A DNA stretch of 64,000 nucleotides from Pseudomonas floridensis (GCF_002087235.1 NZ_MUIO01000023.1:1-64000), one strand, 5' to 3'; positions 1-19,700 are shown, counted from the first letter of the stretch. Made by a program: numbers and translations. The notes: a model not told the origin generated them from the sequence alone.

Positions 1-91
1 ACGCACCGAAAGTTTGCGAACGCAGACCTTACCCGGATCACATACCCATTTTGCTGAACCGAGCCACCTGGCCCGCTTCGGTACCCGAATT

Positions 92-208
92 TCTTGACGA
101 CCATAGAGCATTGGAACCACCTGATCCCATCCCGAACTCAGCAGTGAAACGATGCATCGCCGATGGTAGTGTGGGGTTTCCCCATGTGAGAGTAGGTCAT
201 CGTCAAGA
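92..208 (+). rRNA. rrf: 5S ribosomal RNA
   Basis: About 117 bases with the conserved gammaproteobacterial 5S pattern: a start at CTTGACGA pairing with the end TCGTCAAG, the internal GGAACCACCTGATCCC and CCCGAACTCAG blocks, and GATGGTAGTGTGGGG. It is the distal gene of an rRNA operon whose 23S gene lies outside the window; bases 1-91 are the 23S-5S spacer. A terminator follows directly. Confidence 0.96.
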
Positions 209-219
209 TTCAATTCCAG

Positions 220-255
220 AACCCCTCATCGCTCACGCGGTGAGGGGTTTTGTCT
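220..255 (+). terminator. rRNA operon terminator
   Basis: A 9-bp stem (AACCCCTCA with TGAGGGGTT) is followed by a T-rich stretch just after the 5S rRNA. It ends the rRNA operon and separates it from birA. Confidence 0.85.
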
Positions 256-341
256 TTTCTGTTCAAAAAACAAACCTTCATTTCTATGCATCATGGTTCG
301 GCGTGGCTATCATGCGTGCCTTATTGCAAGGCGATCCTTAC

Positions 342-1301
342 ATGCTAACGTTGTTGAAGCTTCTTGCTGACGGTGCATTTCATTCAGGGCAAGTACTGGG
401 TAATGCCTTGGGGGTCAGTCGAAGTGCCGTCTGGAAACAGCTTCAACTCCTTGAGGCTGATTTGGGTGTCGAGATCCATAAGGTGCGCGGACGTGGTTAC
501 AGGCTCGCTACGCCTGTTTCGCTTCTTGACGATAATGCGCTTTTGCAACTTGGTCTCCCATCCACCTGGTCCGTTCATATCCATGATTCTGTCGACTCTA
601 CCAATGCTGAGGCGGCCCGGCTGATATCCAGGGATGCGCACATGCCTGCGCTTGTTCTTGCTGAGCGGCAGACGTCTGGTAGAGGGCGGCGTGGTCGTAG
701 ATGGGTGAGTCCTTTCGCCTCCAACCTTTATTACAGCCTCGTGCTGCGGATCGATGGTGGGATGCGCCAACTGGAAGGGCTCAGTCTGCTGGTCGGGCTT
801 TGCGTAATGAATGTTCTGCGTGATATCGGTGTTACTAGTGCCGGACTCAAGTGGCCCAACGATGTCCTGGTGGGCAGAAAGAAAATCGCGGGAATATTGC
901 TTGAGTTGATCGGAGATCCTGCCGATGTCTGTCACGTGATAATAGGTGTGGGTGTCAACGTAAACATGCAGGTGTCCACTGAGGTCGATCAGTCATGGAC
1001 GTCTGTTCGTCTTGAAACGGGCGCATTGGTCAATCGTAATGAGCTGGCTGTGCGCATGAGCCAAAAACTTGAGTCCCTATTGGCCATTCACCGTCAGCAA
1101 GGGTTTACCGCGCTTCAGAGGGAGTGGGAGCGCGGTCATCTGTGGCAGGGGGCTGCAGTGACGCTGCTTTCGGGTGCTGAGGCCATCAATGGTGTTGTCT
1201 TGGGTATCGATGCGCTTGGCGCGTTACGTTTGGAAGTGAATGGTGTGGAAAAAAGTTTTAGCGGTGGTGAGCTCAGCCTGAGGTTGCGCGATGATTCTTG
1301 A
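342..1301 (+). CDS. birA: biotin--[acetyl-CoA-carboxylase] ligase / biotin operon repressor BirA
   Basis: Predicted 319 aa, the usual Pseudomonas BirA length. It activates biotin with ATP and attaches it to the AccB carrier lysine; with an N-terminal winged helix it can also repress biotin synthesis genes. The HTH is visible near residues 18-40 ([10 protein letters not shown]) and the ligase core carries the GRGRRGRRW biotinyl-AMP loop and the KWPNDV motif. The frame is open far upstream through the 5S gene, so the start is chosen by homology at ATG 342, with AAGG about 10 bases upstream; ATG 312 would add 10 residues. It overlaps coaX by 11 bases, so the two are translationally coupled. Confidence 0.95.
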   Translation: MLTLLKLLADGAFHSGQVLGNALGVSRSAVWKQLQLLEADLGVEIHKVRGRGYRLATPVSLLDDNALLQLGLPSTWSVHIHDSVDSTNAEAARLISRDAHMPALVLAERQTSGRGRRGRRWVSPFASNLYYSLVLRIDGGMRQLEGLSLLVGLCVMNVLRDIGVTSAGLKWPNDVLVGRKKIAGILLELIGDPADVCHVIIGVGVNVNMQVSTEVDQSWTSVRLETGALVNRNELAVRMSQKLESLLAIHRQQGFTALQREWERGHLWQGAAVTLLSGAEAINGVVLGIDALGALRLEVNGVEKSFSGGELSLRLRDDS

Positions 1302-2040
1302 ACTCGATTGCGGCAACAGCTTCATCAAATGGCGGATCATCAGCCGAAATGAGTCTGCAGTATTGGCGGGCGGGGGAGTCGACACCGACAGTGCCTTGTT
1401 GGAAAGCCTGCATGACCTGCCGGATCTCACGCCGAGCCACTGTCGCCTGGTAAGTGTGCGTAACGCGGTTGAAACAGAAAAGCTTGTGTCGGTTCTTGTT
1501 GACGCCTTTGGGATCAGCCCGGTCTGTGCGCTCCCTGATCGTGAGCTGGCAGGTGTCGTGAATGGTTATGAGGAGTTCGACCGTTTGGGGCTTGATCGAT
1601 GGCTTGCCTTTGTCGGTGCATACCATGGTGCCCGAAAAGCCTGCCTTGTAATTGATCTGGGGACGGCGATAACGTCCGACTTCGTTGCTCCGGACGGAAG
1701 ACACCTGGGCGGCTTTATCTGCCCTGGTATGCCGTTGATGCGTGATCAGCTGCGTACTCACACGCGGCGTATCCGATACGACGACGCGACTGCTCAGCGA
1801 GCCCTTTCAGGGCTTGTGCCTGGACGATCAACGGCTGAGGCGGTGGAGCGCGGCTGCTCGTTGATGCTGCGAGGGTTTGCGTTGACTCAAGTAGAGGTGG
1901 CGCGCGGCTACTGGGGAGATGATTTCGTTATTTTTGTAACTGGCGGAGACGCTGCTCTGGTAGTAGACGTGCTGCCGGATGCTCGGGTGGTCCCGGATCT
2001 GGTTTTCGTTGGTCTTGCACTGGCTTGCCCGTTGCCTTGA
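1291..2040 (+). CDS. coaX: type III pantothenate kinase
   Basis: 249 aa, cytoplasmic. It phosphorylates pantothenate in the first step of coenzyme A synthesis. The type III (ASKHA-fold) signature is seen in the N-terminal phosphate loop [12 protein letters not shown] and in [12 protein letters not shown] near residues 120-131. This is the class used by pseudomonads in place of the type I CoaA found beside birA in enterobacteria. The start ATG lies inside the end of birA. Confidence 0.95.
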   Translation: MILELDCGNSFIKWRIISRNESAVLAGGGVDTDSALLESLHDLPDLTPSHCRLVSVRNAVETEKLVSVLVDAFGISPVCALPDRELAGVVNGYEEFDRLGLDRWLAFVGAYHGARKACLVIDLGTAITSDFVAPDGRHLGGFICPGMPLMRDQLRTHTRRIRYDDATAQRALSGLVPGRSTAEAVERGCSLMLRGFALTQVEVARGYWGDDFVIFVTGGDAALVVDVLPDARVVPDLVFVGLALACPLP

Positions 2041-2047
2041 GGTTTCT

Positions 2048-2476
2048 ATGCGTTGGTTATTTCTCCTGCTGTTGATGCTGAATGGTTTCTACTATATCTG
2101 GCATCAGCAGGAAGCGCCGTTGAGAGCCAAAGAAGTGATGCCATTGTCGTTGCATCGAACTGTGCAGCAGGATATCCGCTTGCTCAGCGAGTCCGATCCG
2201 GCGCACTTGCCTCGTGACATCGATGCGAATTGTCTCTATCTGGGCGGTTTTTCTCGTCAGGAAGAGGCTAGGGCAGTCGAGCAGCGTCTCAACAGTCTGG
2301 ACATTCAGTCTCAATTTCAACTCTTGCAGCCGGCTGCCGTGGCGGGTTATTGGCTGAAGATAGCGCCTGAGAGCAGACGTCTTGTGGAGTCGGGATTGAT
2401 CAATCGGCTGACCCAGGACTTTCCGCAATTAAAAAACAAAATAATGTCATGTGAAGGCATTGCAACTGCAGAATAG
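2048..2476 (+). CDS. SPOR-domain membrane-anchored protein
   Basis: 142 aa. An N-terminal hydrophobic segment (residues about 3-17) suggests a signal anchor, with the rest in the periplasm. The C-terminal half (CLYLGGFSRQEEARAVEQRL and onward) looks like a SPOR fold, the domain that binds denuded septal peptidoglycan. The start at ATG 2048, seven bases after the coaX stop, was chosen over an upstream in-frame start inside coaX because it begins the signal anchor. It completes a birA-coaX-SPOR operon, a conserved Pseudomonas arrangement. Its specific role is unknown. Confidence 0.8.
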   Translation: MRWLFLLLLMLNGFYYIWHQQEAPLRAKEVMPLSLHRTVQQDIRLLSESDPAHLPRDIDANCLYLGGFSRQEEARAVEQRLNSLDIQSQFQLLQPAAVAGYWLKIAPESRRLVESGLINRLTQDFPQLKNKIMSCEGIATAE

Positions 2477-2488
2477 TTTGCATAGAAT
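2460..2488 (+). promoter_or_regulatory. sigma70-type promoter of the tRNA-Tyr-Gly-Thr operon
   Basis: TTGCAA (2460-2465), a 17-base spacer and TAGAAT (2483-2488), then a GC-rich discriminator GGCGCCCGC typical of stringently controlled stable-RNA promoters. The -35 box overlaps the last codons of the SPOR gene. Confidence 0.75.
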
Positions 2489-2618
2489 GGCGCCCGCTTC
2501 GCAGTGAGGTGTAAGTCTCACGAACGAAGTGAAAGTAGTCAGCGCATGTAACCTCAGGTTTTTACTGAGAAAAAGGTTGACAGAAGGGCGGCATGAGTTG
2601 AGAATGCTGCCTCGCTTA

Positions 2619-2703
<85 letters not shown>

Positions 2704-2727
2704 GATTTAGCGCGAGCTGCAAATTGT

Positions 2728-2801
<74 letters not shown>

Positions 2802-2827
2802 TGTTTGCGGTTCATGCGAGTAGTTTT

Positions 2828-2903
2828 GCTCTTGTAGCTCAGTTGGTAGAGCACACCCTTGGTAAGGGTGAGGTCAGCGGTTCAAATCCGCTCAAGAGCT
2901 CCA
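2828..2903 (+). tRNA. tRNA-Thr (GGT)
   Basis: 76 bases. Acceptor GCTCTTG/CAAGAGC, anticodon GGT at 2861-2863, encoded CCA. In many gammaproteobacteria a tuf gene follows this tRNA; here a terminator follows instead. Confidence 0.97.
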
Positions 2904-2908
2904 TTGCT

Positions 2909-2941
2909 AAAGGCAGATATGAAAATATCTGCCTTTGTTTT
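2909..2941 (+). terminator. terminator after tRNA-Thr
   Basis: A perfect 12-bp stem (AAAGGCAGATAT with ATATCTGCCTTT) with a GAAA tetraloop, then GTTTT. It ends the three-tRNA transcript six bases after tRNA-Thr, so tRNA-Trp-secE-nusG need their own promoter. Confidence 0.88.
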
Positions 2942-3018
2942 AGGTGGCTCCGTCGAGTGCGGTTCGCTTGAGACTGGTTCAGAAGGTTGCCCGTTAAGGG
3001 TAGGGTCTGAATAAGGTG

Positions 3019-3047
3019 TTGAAAAACTCTTGTCAGGTCCGCATAAT
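3019..3047 (+). promoter_or_regulatory. promoter for tRNA-Trp-secE-nusG
   Basis: TTGAAA (3019-3024), a 17-base spacer and CATAAT (3042-3047), ending 21 bases before tRNA-Trp. It lies downstream of the tRNA-Thr terminator and is the only good promoter match in this gap. Confidence 0.7.
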
Positions 3048-3068
3048 GGTCGGCCTGATTTTGCTTTT

Positions 3069-3144
3069 AGGTCAGTAGCTCAATTGGCAGAGCGACGGTC
3101 TCCAAAACCGTAGGTTGGGGGTTCGATTCCCTCCTGACCTGCCA
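3069..3144 (+). tRNA. tRNA-Trp (CCA)
   Basis: 76 bases. Acceptor AGGTCAG/CTGACCT, anticodon CCA at 3102-3104, T arm GGTTCGATTCC, encoded CCA end. It is co-oriented with secE 46 bases downstream and is probably processed from the same transcript. Confidence 0.97.
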
Positions 3145-3190
3145 GATTCCCTAGATGTGATCTGGCTTTCTTTTCACAGGATCTCCGTAG

Positions 3191-3559
3191 ATGAATCCCA
3201 AGGCTGAAGCATCAGACTCTCGCTTTGATTTGCTGAAGTGGCTCCTGGTAGTCGTTTTGGTTGTCGTGGGTGTTGTCGGTAATCAGTATTACTCTGCTGA
3301 ACCGATCCTGTACCGTGTTCTCGCTCTCCTGGTTATCGCCGCTGCGGCTGCTTTCGTGGCGCTGCAGACTGGTAAGGGTAAGGCTTTCTTCGTTCTTGCG
3401 AAGGAAGCGCGCGCTGAGATCCGTAAAGTCGTTTGGCCTACTCGCCAAGAAACCACTCAAACCACATTGATTGTCGTGGCTGTTGTGCTGGTTATGGCGT
3501 TGCTGTTGTGGGGGCTTGATTCCCTGCTCGGCTGGCTTGTTTCCTTGATTGTTGGCTAA
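3191..3559 (+). CDS. secE: preprotein translocase subunit SecE
   Basis: 122 aa inner-membrane protein with three predicted membrane helices (residues about 15-33, 38-56 and 92-115). This is the long gammaproteobacterial form. It clamps SecY in the SecYEG channel. The conserved cytoplasmic amphipathic segment EARAEIRKVVWPTRQET, just before the last helix, identifies the family. It precedes nusG by nine bases, the near-universal secE-nusG pair. Confidence 0.97.
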   Translation: MNPKAEASDSRFDLLKWLLVVVLVVVGVVGNQYYSAEPILYRVLALLVIAAAAAFVALQTGKGKAFFVLAKEARAEIRKVVWPTRQETTQTTLIVVAVVLVMALLLWGLDSLLGWLVSLIVG

Positions 3560-3568
3560 GGGTGTCCC

Positions 3569-4102
3569 GTGGCTAAGCGTTGGTACGTAGTGCATGCTTA
3601 CTCGGGTTACGAGAAGCATGTTATGCGCTCGTTGATCGAGCGTGTGAAGCTCGCAGGCATGGAAGATGGCTTTGGCGAGATTCTGGTCCCCACTGAAGAA
3701 GTGGTTGAGATGCGTAATGGCCAGAAACGCAAAAGCGAACGCAAGTTCTTCCCTGGCTACGTGCTGGTTCAGATGGACATGAATGAGGGTACTTGGCACT
3801 TGGTCAAGGACACCCCGCGTGTCATGGGCTTTATTGGCGGTACTGCCGACAAGCCTGCGCCTATCACAGACAAAGAGGCAGAAGCGATTCTGCGTCGTGT
3901 CGCCGACGGTAGCGACAAACCGAAGCCGAAGACTCTGTTTGAGCCGGGTGAGGTTGTTCGTGTTACCGACGGTCCGTTCGCCGATTTCAACGGCACGGTC
4001 GAAGAAGTCAATTACGAAAAGAGCCGTATCCAAGTGGCGGTGCTCATTTTCGGACGCTCTACTCCGGTAGAGTTGGAGTTCAGTCAGGTCGAGAAGGCAT
4101 AA
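3569..4102 (+). CDS. nusG: transcription termination/antitermination factor NusG
   Basis: 177 aa from a GTG start. The N-terminal NGN domain ([15 protein letters not shown]) binds the RNA polymerase clamp to suppress pausing. The C-terminal KOW domain (from about residue 125, [19 protein letters not shown]) contacts Rho or ribosomal S10, joining transcription to translation. Normal length. A terminator follows, so secE-nusG end before the rplK operon. Confidence 0.98.
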   Translation: MAKRWYVVHAYSGYEKHVMRSLIERVKLAGMEDGFGEILVPTEEVVEMRNGQKRKSERKFFPGYVLVQMDMNEGTWHLVKDTPRVMGFIGGTADKPAPITDKEAEAILRRVADGSDKPKPKTLFEPGEVVRVTDGPFADFNGTVEEVNYEKSRIQVAVLIFGRSTPVELEFSQVEKA

Positions 4103-4120
4103 CTGAGCTGGAATCCCATA

Positions 4121-4149
4121 CCCCGCAGCCTAAGGCTGTGGGGTTTTTT
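4121..4149 (+). terminator. terminator after nusG
   Basis: A 10-bp stem (CCCCGCAGCC with GGCTGTGGGG, one G-T pair), a TAA loop and six T. It is a strong intrinsic terminator between nusG and rplK. Confidence 0.9.
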
Positions 4150-4220
4150 CGTCACTGGGATATACGCGTAAGCAACCGGGGAGCCTTTATTGGCGCTTGA
4201 ACCCGTAATTGGAGTGCCTC

Positions 4221-4652
4221 ATGGCCAAGAAGATAACCGCATACATCAAGCTGCAAGTGAAAGCCGCTCAGGCCAACCCAAGCCCGCCAGTCGGCCCGGC
4301 TCTGGGTCAGCACGGTGTGAACATCATGGAATTCTGCAAAGCGTTCAACGCCCGTACTCAGGGTCTTGAGCCAGGTTTGCCGACCCCAGTGATCATCACT
4401 GTATACAGCGACCGTAGCTTCACTTTCGAAACAAAAAGTACCCCTGCGTCGGTTCTGCTGAAGAAAGCTGCAGGTTTGACCAGCGGCTCGGCTCGCCCGA
4501 ACACCGTTAAAGTTGGCACCGTGACTCGTGCTCAGCTGGAAGACATCGCAAAAGCAAAAAATGCGGATCTGACAGCTGCTGACATGGAAGCGGCCGTGCG
4601 TACCATCGCCGGTTCCGCTCGTAGCATGGGCCTTAACGTGGAGGGTGTGTAA
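4221..4652 (+). CDS. rplK: 50S ribosomal protein L11
   Basis: 143 aa. It forms the GTPase-associated centre on 23S rRNA with L10 and L7/L12 and is needed for RelA activation on stalled ribosomes. The N-terminal domain has the proline-rich [15 protein letters not shown] stretch typical of L11 and the thiostrepton site. ATG 4221 (GGAG ten bases upstream) was chosen over an in-frame ATG 12 bases earlier because MAKKITAY is the conserved N-terminus. Its stop overlaps the rplA start by one base. Confidence 0.98.
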   Translation: MAKKITAYIKLQVKAAQANPSPPVGPALGQHGVNIMEFCKAFNARTQGLEPGLPTPVIITVYSDRSFTFETKSTPASVLLKKAAGLTSGSARPNTVKVGTVTRAQLEDIAKAKNADLTAADMEAAVRTIAGSARSMGLNVEGV

Positions 4653-5347
4653 TGGCTAAGCTGACCAAGCGCCAAAAGGCAATCGCTGGCAAGATCGAAG
4701 CTGGCAAGGTCTACAACTTCGTAGACGCAGCTGCGCTGCTGACTGAGCTGTCGACTGTCAAGTTCAGCGAGTCTGTTGACGTCGCTGTTAACCTGGGCGT
4801 TGATCCTCGTAAATCCGATCAGGTCGTGCGTAGCGCTACCGTTCTGCCGCACGGCACTGGCAAGACTGTACGCGTTGCAGTATTCACCCAGGGTCCTGCT
4901 GCTGAAGCTGCTCTGGCTGCCGGCGCTGATCGCGTTGGTATGGACGATCTGGCTGCTGAAATGAAAGCTGGCGATCTGAACTACGACGTCGTTATCGCCT
5001 CCCCGGACGCGATGCGTGTTGTTGGCCAATTGGGTCAGGTTCTCGGTCCACGTGGCCTGATGCCTAACCCTAAAGTCGGCACCGTTACTCCAGACGTCGC
5101 TAACGCCGTCAAGAATGCCAAGGCTGGTCAGGTTCGTTATCGCACTGACAAGAACGGCATCATCCATACTTCCGTTGGCAAGGTCGGTTTCGACGCCGTC
5201 AAGCTGAAGGAAAACGTTGAAGCACTGATCGCTGATCTGAAGCGTATCAAGCCAGCTTCTTCGAAAGGTATCTACGTCAAGCGTGTAACGCTGAGCACCA
5301 CCATGGGCCCAGGCCTGGTGATTGATCAGGGTTCGCTGGACGCGTAA
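4652..5347 (+). CDS. rplA: 50S ribosomal protein L1
   Basis: 231 aa. It forms the mobile L1 stalk at the E site that guides deacylated tRNA out. In enterobacteria it represses its own operon by binding the rplK leader; this is family knowledge, not tested here. The motifs [13 protein letters not shown] and the C-terminal ITLS-like [10 protein letters not shown] are typical. The start is coupled to rplK (TAATG). Confidence 0.98.
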   Translation: MAKLTKRQKAIAGKIEAGKVYNFVDAAALLTELSTVKFSESVDVAVNLGVDPRKSDQVVRSATVLPHGTGKTVRVAVFTQGPAAEAALAAGADRVGMDDLAAEMKAGDLNYDVVIASPDAMRVVGQLGQVLGPRGLMPNPKVGTVTPDVANAVKNAKAGQVRYRTDKNGIIHTSVGKVGFDAVKLKENVEALIADLKRIKPASSKGIYVKRVTLSTTMGPGLVIDQGSLDA

Positions 5348-5354
5348 GACTCAG

Positions 5355-5520
5355 GCGACACCCTTGTGGTGTCGCTCAAAAATTGGGGTCCCTGCCTGGC
5401 GGGGGCTATCCAAGACCGTAGGCGGCGAAAGTCTTAAAACTCAAGCCTACGCAGATGGTGCTCCCGGTTCCTTACCGAATCAGACACCAAAACGACATCC
5501 GGCTTCGGCCAGATGAAACG
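5355..5520 (+). promoter_or_regulatory. rplJ leader (L10-binding autoregulatory RNA)
   Basis: This 195-base gap has no gene but strong RNA structure. An 8-bp hairpin (GCGACACC/GGTGTCGC, 5355-5375) lacks a T tract and may be a processing or attenuation site. The arm CGTAGGC (5417-5423) pairs with GCCTACG (5445-5451) beside CAGATGGTGCTCCC, closely like the conserved core of the enterobacterial L10 leader. L10 bound with L7/L12 is known to repress rplJL translation through this element. Its edges are approximate. Confidence 0.75.
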
Positions 5521-5542
5521 GTAACAAGCAGGAGTTAAACCC

Positions 5543-6043
5543 GTGGCAATTAAACTCGAAGACAAGAAGGCCATCGTCGCTGAAGTCAACGAGGCTGCCA
5601 AAGCTGGTCTGTCCGCAGTCGTGGCTGATGCCCGCGGCGTGACAGTCGGCGCTATGACCGGACTCCGTAAAGAGGCTCGTGAAGCTGGCGTTTACGTACG
5701 TGTTGTACGTAACACCCTGCTCAAGCGCGCCGTTGCCGACACTGAATTCAGTGTTCTCAACGACGTGTTCACAGGCCCGACCTTGATTGCATTCTCCAAC
5801 GAACACCCGGGCGCTGCTGCTCGTCTGTTCAAGGAATTCGCAAAAGGTCAGGACAAGTTCGAGATCAAGGCAGCTGCGTTCGAGGGCAAGTTCCTCGCAG
5901 CTAATCAGATCGATGTACTGGCAACCCTGCCGACCCGTGACGAGGCAATTTCTCAGCTGATGAGCGTGATTCAAGGCGCTACCAGCAAGTTGGCTCGCAC
6001 TCTGGCGGCTGTTCGCGACCAGAAAGAAGCAGCTGCAGCCTAA
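5543..6043 (+). CDS. rplJ: 50S ribosomal protein L10
   Basis: 166 aa from a GTG start with AGGAG nine bases upstream. It anchors dimers of L7/L12 to the ribosome through its C-terminal helix ([17 protein letters not shown]); the N-terminal domain binds 23S rRNA next to L11. Normal family length. It is preceded by a structured leader and followed by rplL, 73 bases on. Confidence 0.98.
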   Translation: MAIKLEDKKAIVAEVNEAAKAGLSAVVADARGVTVGAMTGLRKEAREAGVYVRVVRNTLLKRAVADTEFSVLNDVFTGPTLIAFSNEHPGAAARLFKEFAKGQDKFEIKAAAFEGKFLAANQIDVLATLPTRDEAISQLMSVIQGATSKLARTLAAVRDQKEAAAA

Positions 6044-6116
6044 GGCTCGCCGTTTCTCGCGTTTTTTGTTTTTTTCGATGGTCGCGTAGGCCGTCCCCAA
6101 ATCAGGAATTAGAGTC

Positions 6117-6482
6117 ATGTCTATCTCTCAAAACGATATCCTCGAAGCCGTTGGCAACATGTCCGTAATGGAAGTTGTTGAGCTGATCAAAGCTTTCGAA
6201 GAAAAATTCGGCGTTACCGCTGCCGCTGCTTCTGCTGGTCCAGCTGCTGCTGCCGCTGTTGTTGAAGAACAAACTGAATTCAACGTCATGCTGACCGAAG
6301 CTGGCGAGAAGAAAGTTAACGTGATCAAGGCAGTTCGCGAGCTGACCGGTCTGGGCCTGAAAGAAGCCAAGGCAGTCGTTGACGGCGCACCAGCAATGGT
6401 TCTGGAAGCTGTTGCCAAAGATGCAGCTGACAAAGCCAAAGCTACTCTGGAAGAAGCAGGCGCTAAAGTCGAGCTGAAATAA
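6117..6482 (+). CDS. rplL: 50S ribosomal protein L7/L12
   Basis: 121 aa acidic stalk protein present in several copies per ribosome; it recruits and activates EF-Tu, EF-G and IF2. It shows the N-terminal dimerisation domain (about 1-33), an Ala-rich hinge (about 35-52, PAAAAAVV) and the C-terminal factor-binding domain with [15 protein letters not shown]. The hinge gives a low-complexity DNA stretch. Confidence 0.98.
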   Translation: MSISQNDILEAVGNMSVMEVVELIKAFEEKFGVTAAAASAGPAAAAAVVEEQTEFNVMLTEAGEKKVNVIKAVRELTGLGLKEAKAVVDGAPAMVLEAVAKDAADKAKATLEEAGAKVELK

Positions 6483-6527
6483 GCATCGATTTGAGTGTCC
6501 AGCCCACGCATCTAGCGAAAGGCTGAT

Positions 6528-6556
6528 GGCTGGTGGCTTTTGCCACCGGCCTTTTT
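6528..6556 (+). terminator. rplL-rpoB attenuator (partial terminator)
   Basis: A 10-bp GC-rich stem (GGCTGGTGGC with GCCACCGGCC, one T-G pair), a TTTT loop and TTTTT. No good promoter is seen between it and rpoB, so it probably lets only part of the transcription through, which lowers rpoBC output relative to rplJL as in E. coli. Confidence 0.8.
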
Positions 6557-6701
6557 CCGTTATAGACGATTGGCGCTGCCAGGTCTGTGACGTGCAGGAT
6601 CCACCGATGACGGTGGCGCAAACCAAGGGGTTTGCACGATTTTCTGGCTGCTTCCGTCGGGAGGGAGCCAAACAAGCAGGTGACCAAGCTGGGGAACGCT
6701 G

Positions 6702-10775
<4,074 letters not shown>

Positions 10776-10839
10776 CACGTGACGTGAATCGGGGGCAGGG
10801 GGTAAATCCCTGCTCCCTGCTCCGCCAGGAGGAAAGGCC

Positions 10840-15039
<4,200 letters not shown>

Positions 15040-15043
15040 GAGT

Positions 15044-15114
15044 AAAGCCTCGGCACTCACATTGGCCGTACAGCATCCGTGCTGTTCGGCCAGTGTGGAC
15101 GTCGGGGCTTTGTC
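15044..15114 (+). terminator. rpoC structured terminator
   Basis: A long near-palindrome: an inner stem (GGCCG-ACAGCA with TGCTGT-CGGCC around TCCG) sits inside an outer AAAGCC/GGGGCTTT pairing. The T tract is weak (TTTGTCTT), so the element may be leaky. The rpsL promoter begins at its 3' edge. Confidence 0.65.
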
Positions 15115-15143
15115 TTGACTGGGGGCGGGATCCTCTTTAGACT
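15115..15143 (+). promoter_or_regulatory. promoter of the rpsL-rpsG-fusA-tuf operon
   Basis: TTGACT (15115-15120), a 17-base spacer and TAGACT (15138-15143), about 90 bases before rpsL and directly after the rpoC terminator structure. Confidence 0.72.
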
Positions 15144-15233
15144 CTTGTACCCCTAAATTTGGCGGGGCTTCTGCCCTGTCATTTGCTTTTCTTGTAAGAC
15201 AATAGCGTCGCAAGACAACAGTGGAGCTAGTAG

Positions 15234-15605
15234 ATGGCAACTATCAACCAGCTGGTACGTCAGCCGCGTAAGCGTATCGTCGAGAAATCCGACGTGCCTG
15301 CGCTGCAGAACTGCCCGCAGCGTCGCGGTGTATGCACTCGTGTGTATACCACTACGCCGAAAAAACCTAACTCGGCATTGCGTAAAGTCTGCCGTGTGCG
15401 CCTGACCAACGGTTTCGAGGTTTCCTCGTACATCGGTGGTGAAGGTCACAACCTGCAAGAGCACAGCGTGGTACTGATCCGTGGCGGTCGTGTAAAAGAC
15501 TTGCCAGGTGTTCGTTATCACACCGTTCGTGGTTCTCTGGATACCTCCGGCGTTAAAGGCCGTAACCAGGGTCGCTCGAAATACGGTACCAAGAAGCCTA
15601 AGTAG
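15234..15605 (+). CDS. rpsL: 30S ribosomal protein S12
   Basis: 123 aa decoding-centre protein. The streptomycin-contact loops [12 protein letters not shown] and [16 protein letters not shown] carry the wild-type lysines (equivalent to K43 and K88), which predicts no target-site streptomycin resistance. First gene of the str operon; normal length. Confidence 0.98.
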   Translation: MATINQLVRQPRKRIVEKSDVPALQNCPQRRGVCTRVYTTTPKKPNSALRKVCRVRLTNGFEVSSYIGGEGHNLQEHSVVLIRGGRVKDLPGVRYHTVRGSLDTSGVKGRNQGRSKYGTKKPK

Positions 15606-15706
15606 TCACTGGCTTCTGTTAAAAATTGCAGATTTCTATTTTTCTGAGTCGATAAGAGTAAGGTCGGGCGCATCCTTTTTCGGGTGGTGGTCCCGAGCTA
15701 ACCTGA

Positions 15707-16198
<492 letters not shown>

Positions 16199-16228
16199 TT
16201 TCAGCGTCACTAATTTTGCGAGGGCTTT

Positions 16229-18334
16229 ATGGCTCGTACTACACCGATTGGCCGTTACCGTAACATTGGTATCGTCGCTCACGTGGATGCTGGTAAAACC
16301 ACCACCACCGAGCGCGTACTTTTTTACACCGGCAAAAGTCACAAGATGGGCGAGGTGCATGACGGCGCCGCGACCACGGACTGGATGGTTCAAGAGCAGG
16401 AGCGTGGTATTACCATTACTTCTGCTGCCATCACTGCCTTCTGGCAGGGTTCGGAAAAGCAGCACAAAGATCAGTACCGCTTCAACGTCATCGATACCCC
16501 GGGTCACGTGGACTTCACCATTGAAGTTGAGCGTTCCCTGCGTGTACTCGACGGCGCGGTCGTCGTGTTCTGTGGTACTTCCGGCGTAGAGCCGCAGTCC
16601 GAAACCGTATGGCGTCAGGCCAACAAATACGGTGTTCCGCGTATCGTTTACGTGAACAAAATGGACCGTGCCGGTGCGAACTTCCTGCGCGTGATCGCTC
16701 AGATCAAGCAGCGCCTGGGTCACACTCCGGTGCCTATCCAGTTGGCTATCGGTTCCGAAGACAACTTCCAGGGTCAGATCGATCTGATGTCCATGGAAGC
16801 TGTTTACTGGAACGATTCCGACAAGGGTATGGTCCCTGTTCGCAAGCCTATCCCTGCTGAACTGCAGGAACTGGCTGACGAGTGGCGCAGCAACATGGTT
16901 GAGGCTGCGGCCGAAGCCAGCGAAGAGCTGATGAACAAGTACCTCGAAGGTGAAGAGCTCACCAACGAGGAAATCAAGTCGGCTCTGCGTCAGCGTACTA
17001 TCGCTGGTGAGATCGTTCTGGCTGTTTGTGGTTCTTCGTTCAAGAACAAGGGCGTTCCCCTGGTTCTCGACGCCGTTATCGACTACCTGCCGGCTCCGAC
17101 CGACATTCCTGCTATCAAGGGTTCCGATCCTGATAACGAGGAAGTCCAGATGGAGCGTCATGCAGACGACAACGAGCCGTTCTCGGCTCTGGCGTTCAAG
17201 ATCGCTACCGACCCATTCGTGGGTACCCTGACTTTCGTCCGTGTTTACTCGGGCGTGTTGGCATCCGGCGACGGCGTGATCAACTCGGTCAAGGGCAAGA
17301 AAGAGCGCGTGGGTCGTATGGTGCAAATGCATGCAAACGCCCGCGAAGAGATCAAGGAAGTTCGCGCTGGTGACATCGCGGCCCTGATCGGCATGAAGGA
17401 CGTCACCACTGGTGAAACCTTGTGCAACGCTGACAAGCCAATCATTCTGGTTCGTATGGATTTCCCGGAGCCGGTTATTTCGGTTGCCGTTGAGCCAAAG
17501 ACCAAGGATGACCAGGAAAAAATGGGTATCGCACTGGGCAAGCTCGCTCAGGAAGACCCGTCTTTCCGCGTTAAGACTGATGAAGAGACTGGTCAAACGA
17601 TCATCTCTGGCATGGGCGAGTTGCACCTGGACATCCTGGTTGACCGGATGCGCCGTGAGTTCAACGTCGAAGCCAACATCGGCAAGCCTCAGGTTTCCTA
17701 TCGTGAGCGCATCACGAAGAACTGCGAAATCGAAGGCAAGTTCGTTCGTCAATCCGGCGGTCGTGGCCAGTTTGGTCACTGCTGGATCCGTTTTGCTCCT
17801 GCTGACGAAGGTCAGGAAGGTCTGCAATTCGTGAACGAAGTGGTGGGTGGTGTTGTTCCTAAGGAATACATCCCGGCTATCCAGAAGGGTATCGAAGAGC
17901 AGATGAAGAACGGTGTTGTCGCCGGCTATCCGCTGATCGGCCTGAAGGCTACCGTGTTTGATGGTTCTTACCACGACGTCGACTCGAACGAGATGGCGTT
18001 TAAGGTGGCTGCTTCCATGGCGACCAAGCAACTGGCCCAGAAGGGTGGTGGTGAGTTGCTCGAGCCGATCATGGCGGTAGAGGTTGTTACGCCTGAAGAC
18101 TATATGGGTGACGTGATGGGCGACCTTAACCGTCGTCGCGGCATGATTCTGGGTATGGAAGATACGGTTTCCGGCAAGGTTATCCGCGCCGAGGTTCCGT
18201 TGGGTGAGATGTTCGGTTATGCGACCGACGTTCGCTCCATGTCTCAGGGTCGCGCAAGCTACTCTATGGAATTCAAAAAATACAATACAGCGCCGTCGCA
18301 CATCGTCGAAACTGTAACCAAAAAACAAGGCTGA
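16229..18334 (+). CDS. fusA: elongation factor G
   Basis: 701 aa translocase GTPase. G motifs: [12 protein letters not shown] (P loop), DTPGHVDF and NKMDRAGA. Domains II-V follow in normal order, with the domain IV loop region starting near the [12 protein letters not shown] stretch. It sits in the str operon 30 bases after rpsG. Many pseudomonads have a second EF-G elsewhere; this is the operon copy. Confidence 0.98.
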   Translation: MARTTPIGRYRNIGIVAHVDAGKTTTTERVLFYTGKSHKMGEVHDGAATTDWMVQEQERGITITSAAITAFWQGSEKQHKDQYRFNVIDTPGHVDFTIEVERSLRVLDGAVVVFCGTSGVEPQSETVWRQANKYGVPRIVYVNKMDRAGANFLRVIAQIKQRLGHTPVPIQLAIGSEDNFQGQIDLMSMEAVYWNDSDKGMVPVRKPIPAELQELADEWRSNMVEAAAEASEELMNKYLEGEELTNEEIKSALRQRTIAGEIVLAVCGSSFKNKGVPLVLDAVIDYLPAPTDIPAIKGSDPDNEEVQMERHADDNEPFSALAFKIATDPFVGTLTFVRVYSGVLASGDGVINSVKGKKERVGRMVQMHANAREEIKEVRAGDIAALIGMKDVTTGETLCNADKPIILVRMDFPEPVISVAVEPKTKDDQEKMGIALGKLAQEDPSFRVKTDEETGQTIISGMGELHLDILVDRMRREFNVEANIGKPQVSYRERITKNCEIEGKFVRQSGGRGQFGHCWIRFAPADEGQEGLQFVNEVVGGVVPKEYIPAIQKGIEEQMKNGVVAGYPLIGLKATVFDGSYHDVDSNEMAFKVAASMATKQLAQKGGGELLEPIMAVEVVTPEDYMGDVMGDLNRRRGMILGMEDTVSGKVIRAEVPLGEMFGYATDVRSMSQGRASYSMEFKKYNTAPSHIVETVTKKQG

Positions 18335-18365
18335 TTCAGCGCCTTTAGGCTAGGAGTTATTTGTC

Positions 18366-19559
<1,194 letters not shown>

Positions 19560-19578
19560 GCGTTGATGTCTTGAAAGA

Positions 19579-19603
19579 GCCCCCGCATTGCGGGGGCTTT
19601 TTT
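19579..19603 (+). terminator. str operon terminator after tuf
   Basis: An 8-bp all-GC stem (GCCCCCGC with GCGGGGGC), an ATT loop and six T. It ends the operon 20 bases after the tuf stop codon. Confidence 0.93.
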
Positions 19604-19609
19604 ATTGGG

Positions 19610-19638
19610 TTGACACCCTGTCAGCTCGTCTATAGAAT
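19610..19638 (+). promoter_or_regulatory. S10 operon promoter
   Basis: Consensus TTGACA (19610-19615), a 17-base spacer and TAGAAT (19633-19638), then the discriminator TGCGCC. It starts seven bases after the tuf terminator. The leader to rpsJ is only about 60 bases, too short for the long L4-responsive leader known in E. coli. Confidence 0.88.
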
Positions 19639-19700
19639 TGCGCCTCCTTTTAACGGGCGTATTGCGCTCGGTGGGAACAGCAATCTGGAGTCTGAATCCA

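Noticed and set aside
1..91. Could be the 3' end of 23S rRNA.
   Set aside because: The expected terminal 23S sequence (CTAACC...GAGGCTT) is not present; it is the 23S-5S spacer.
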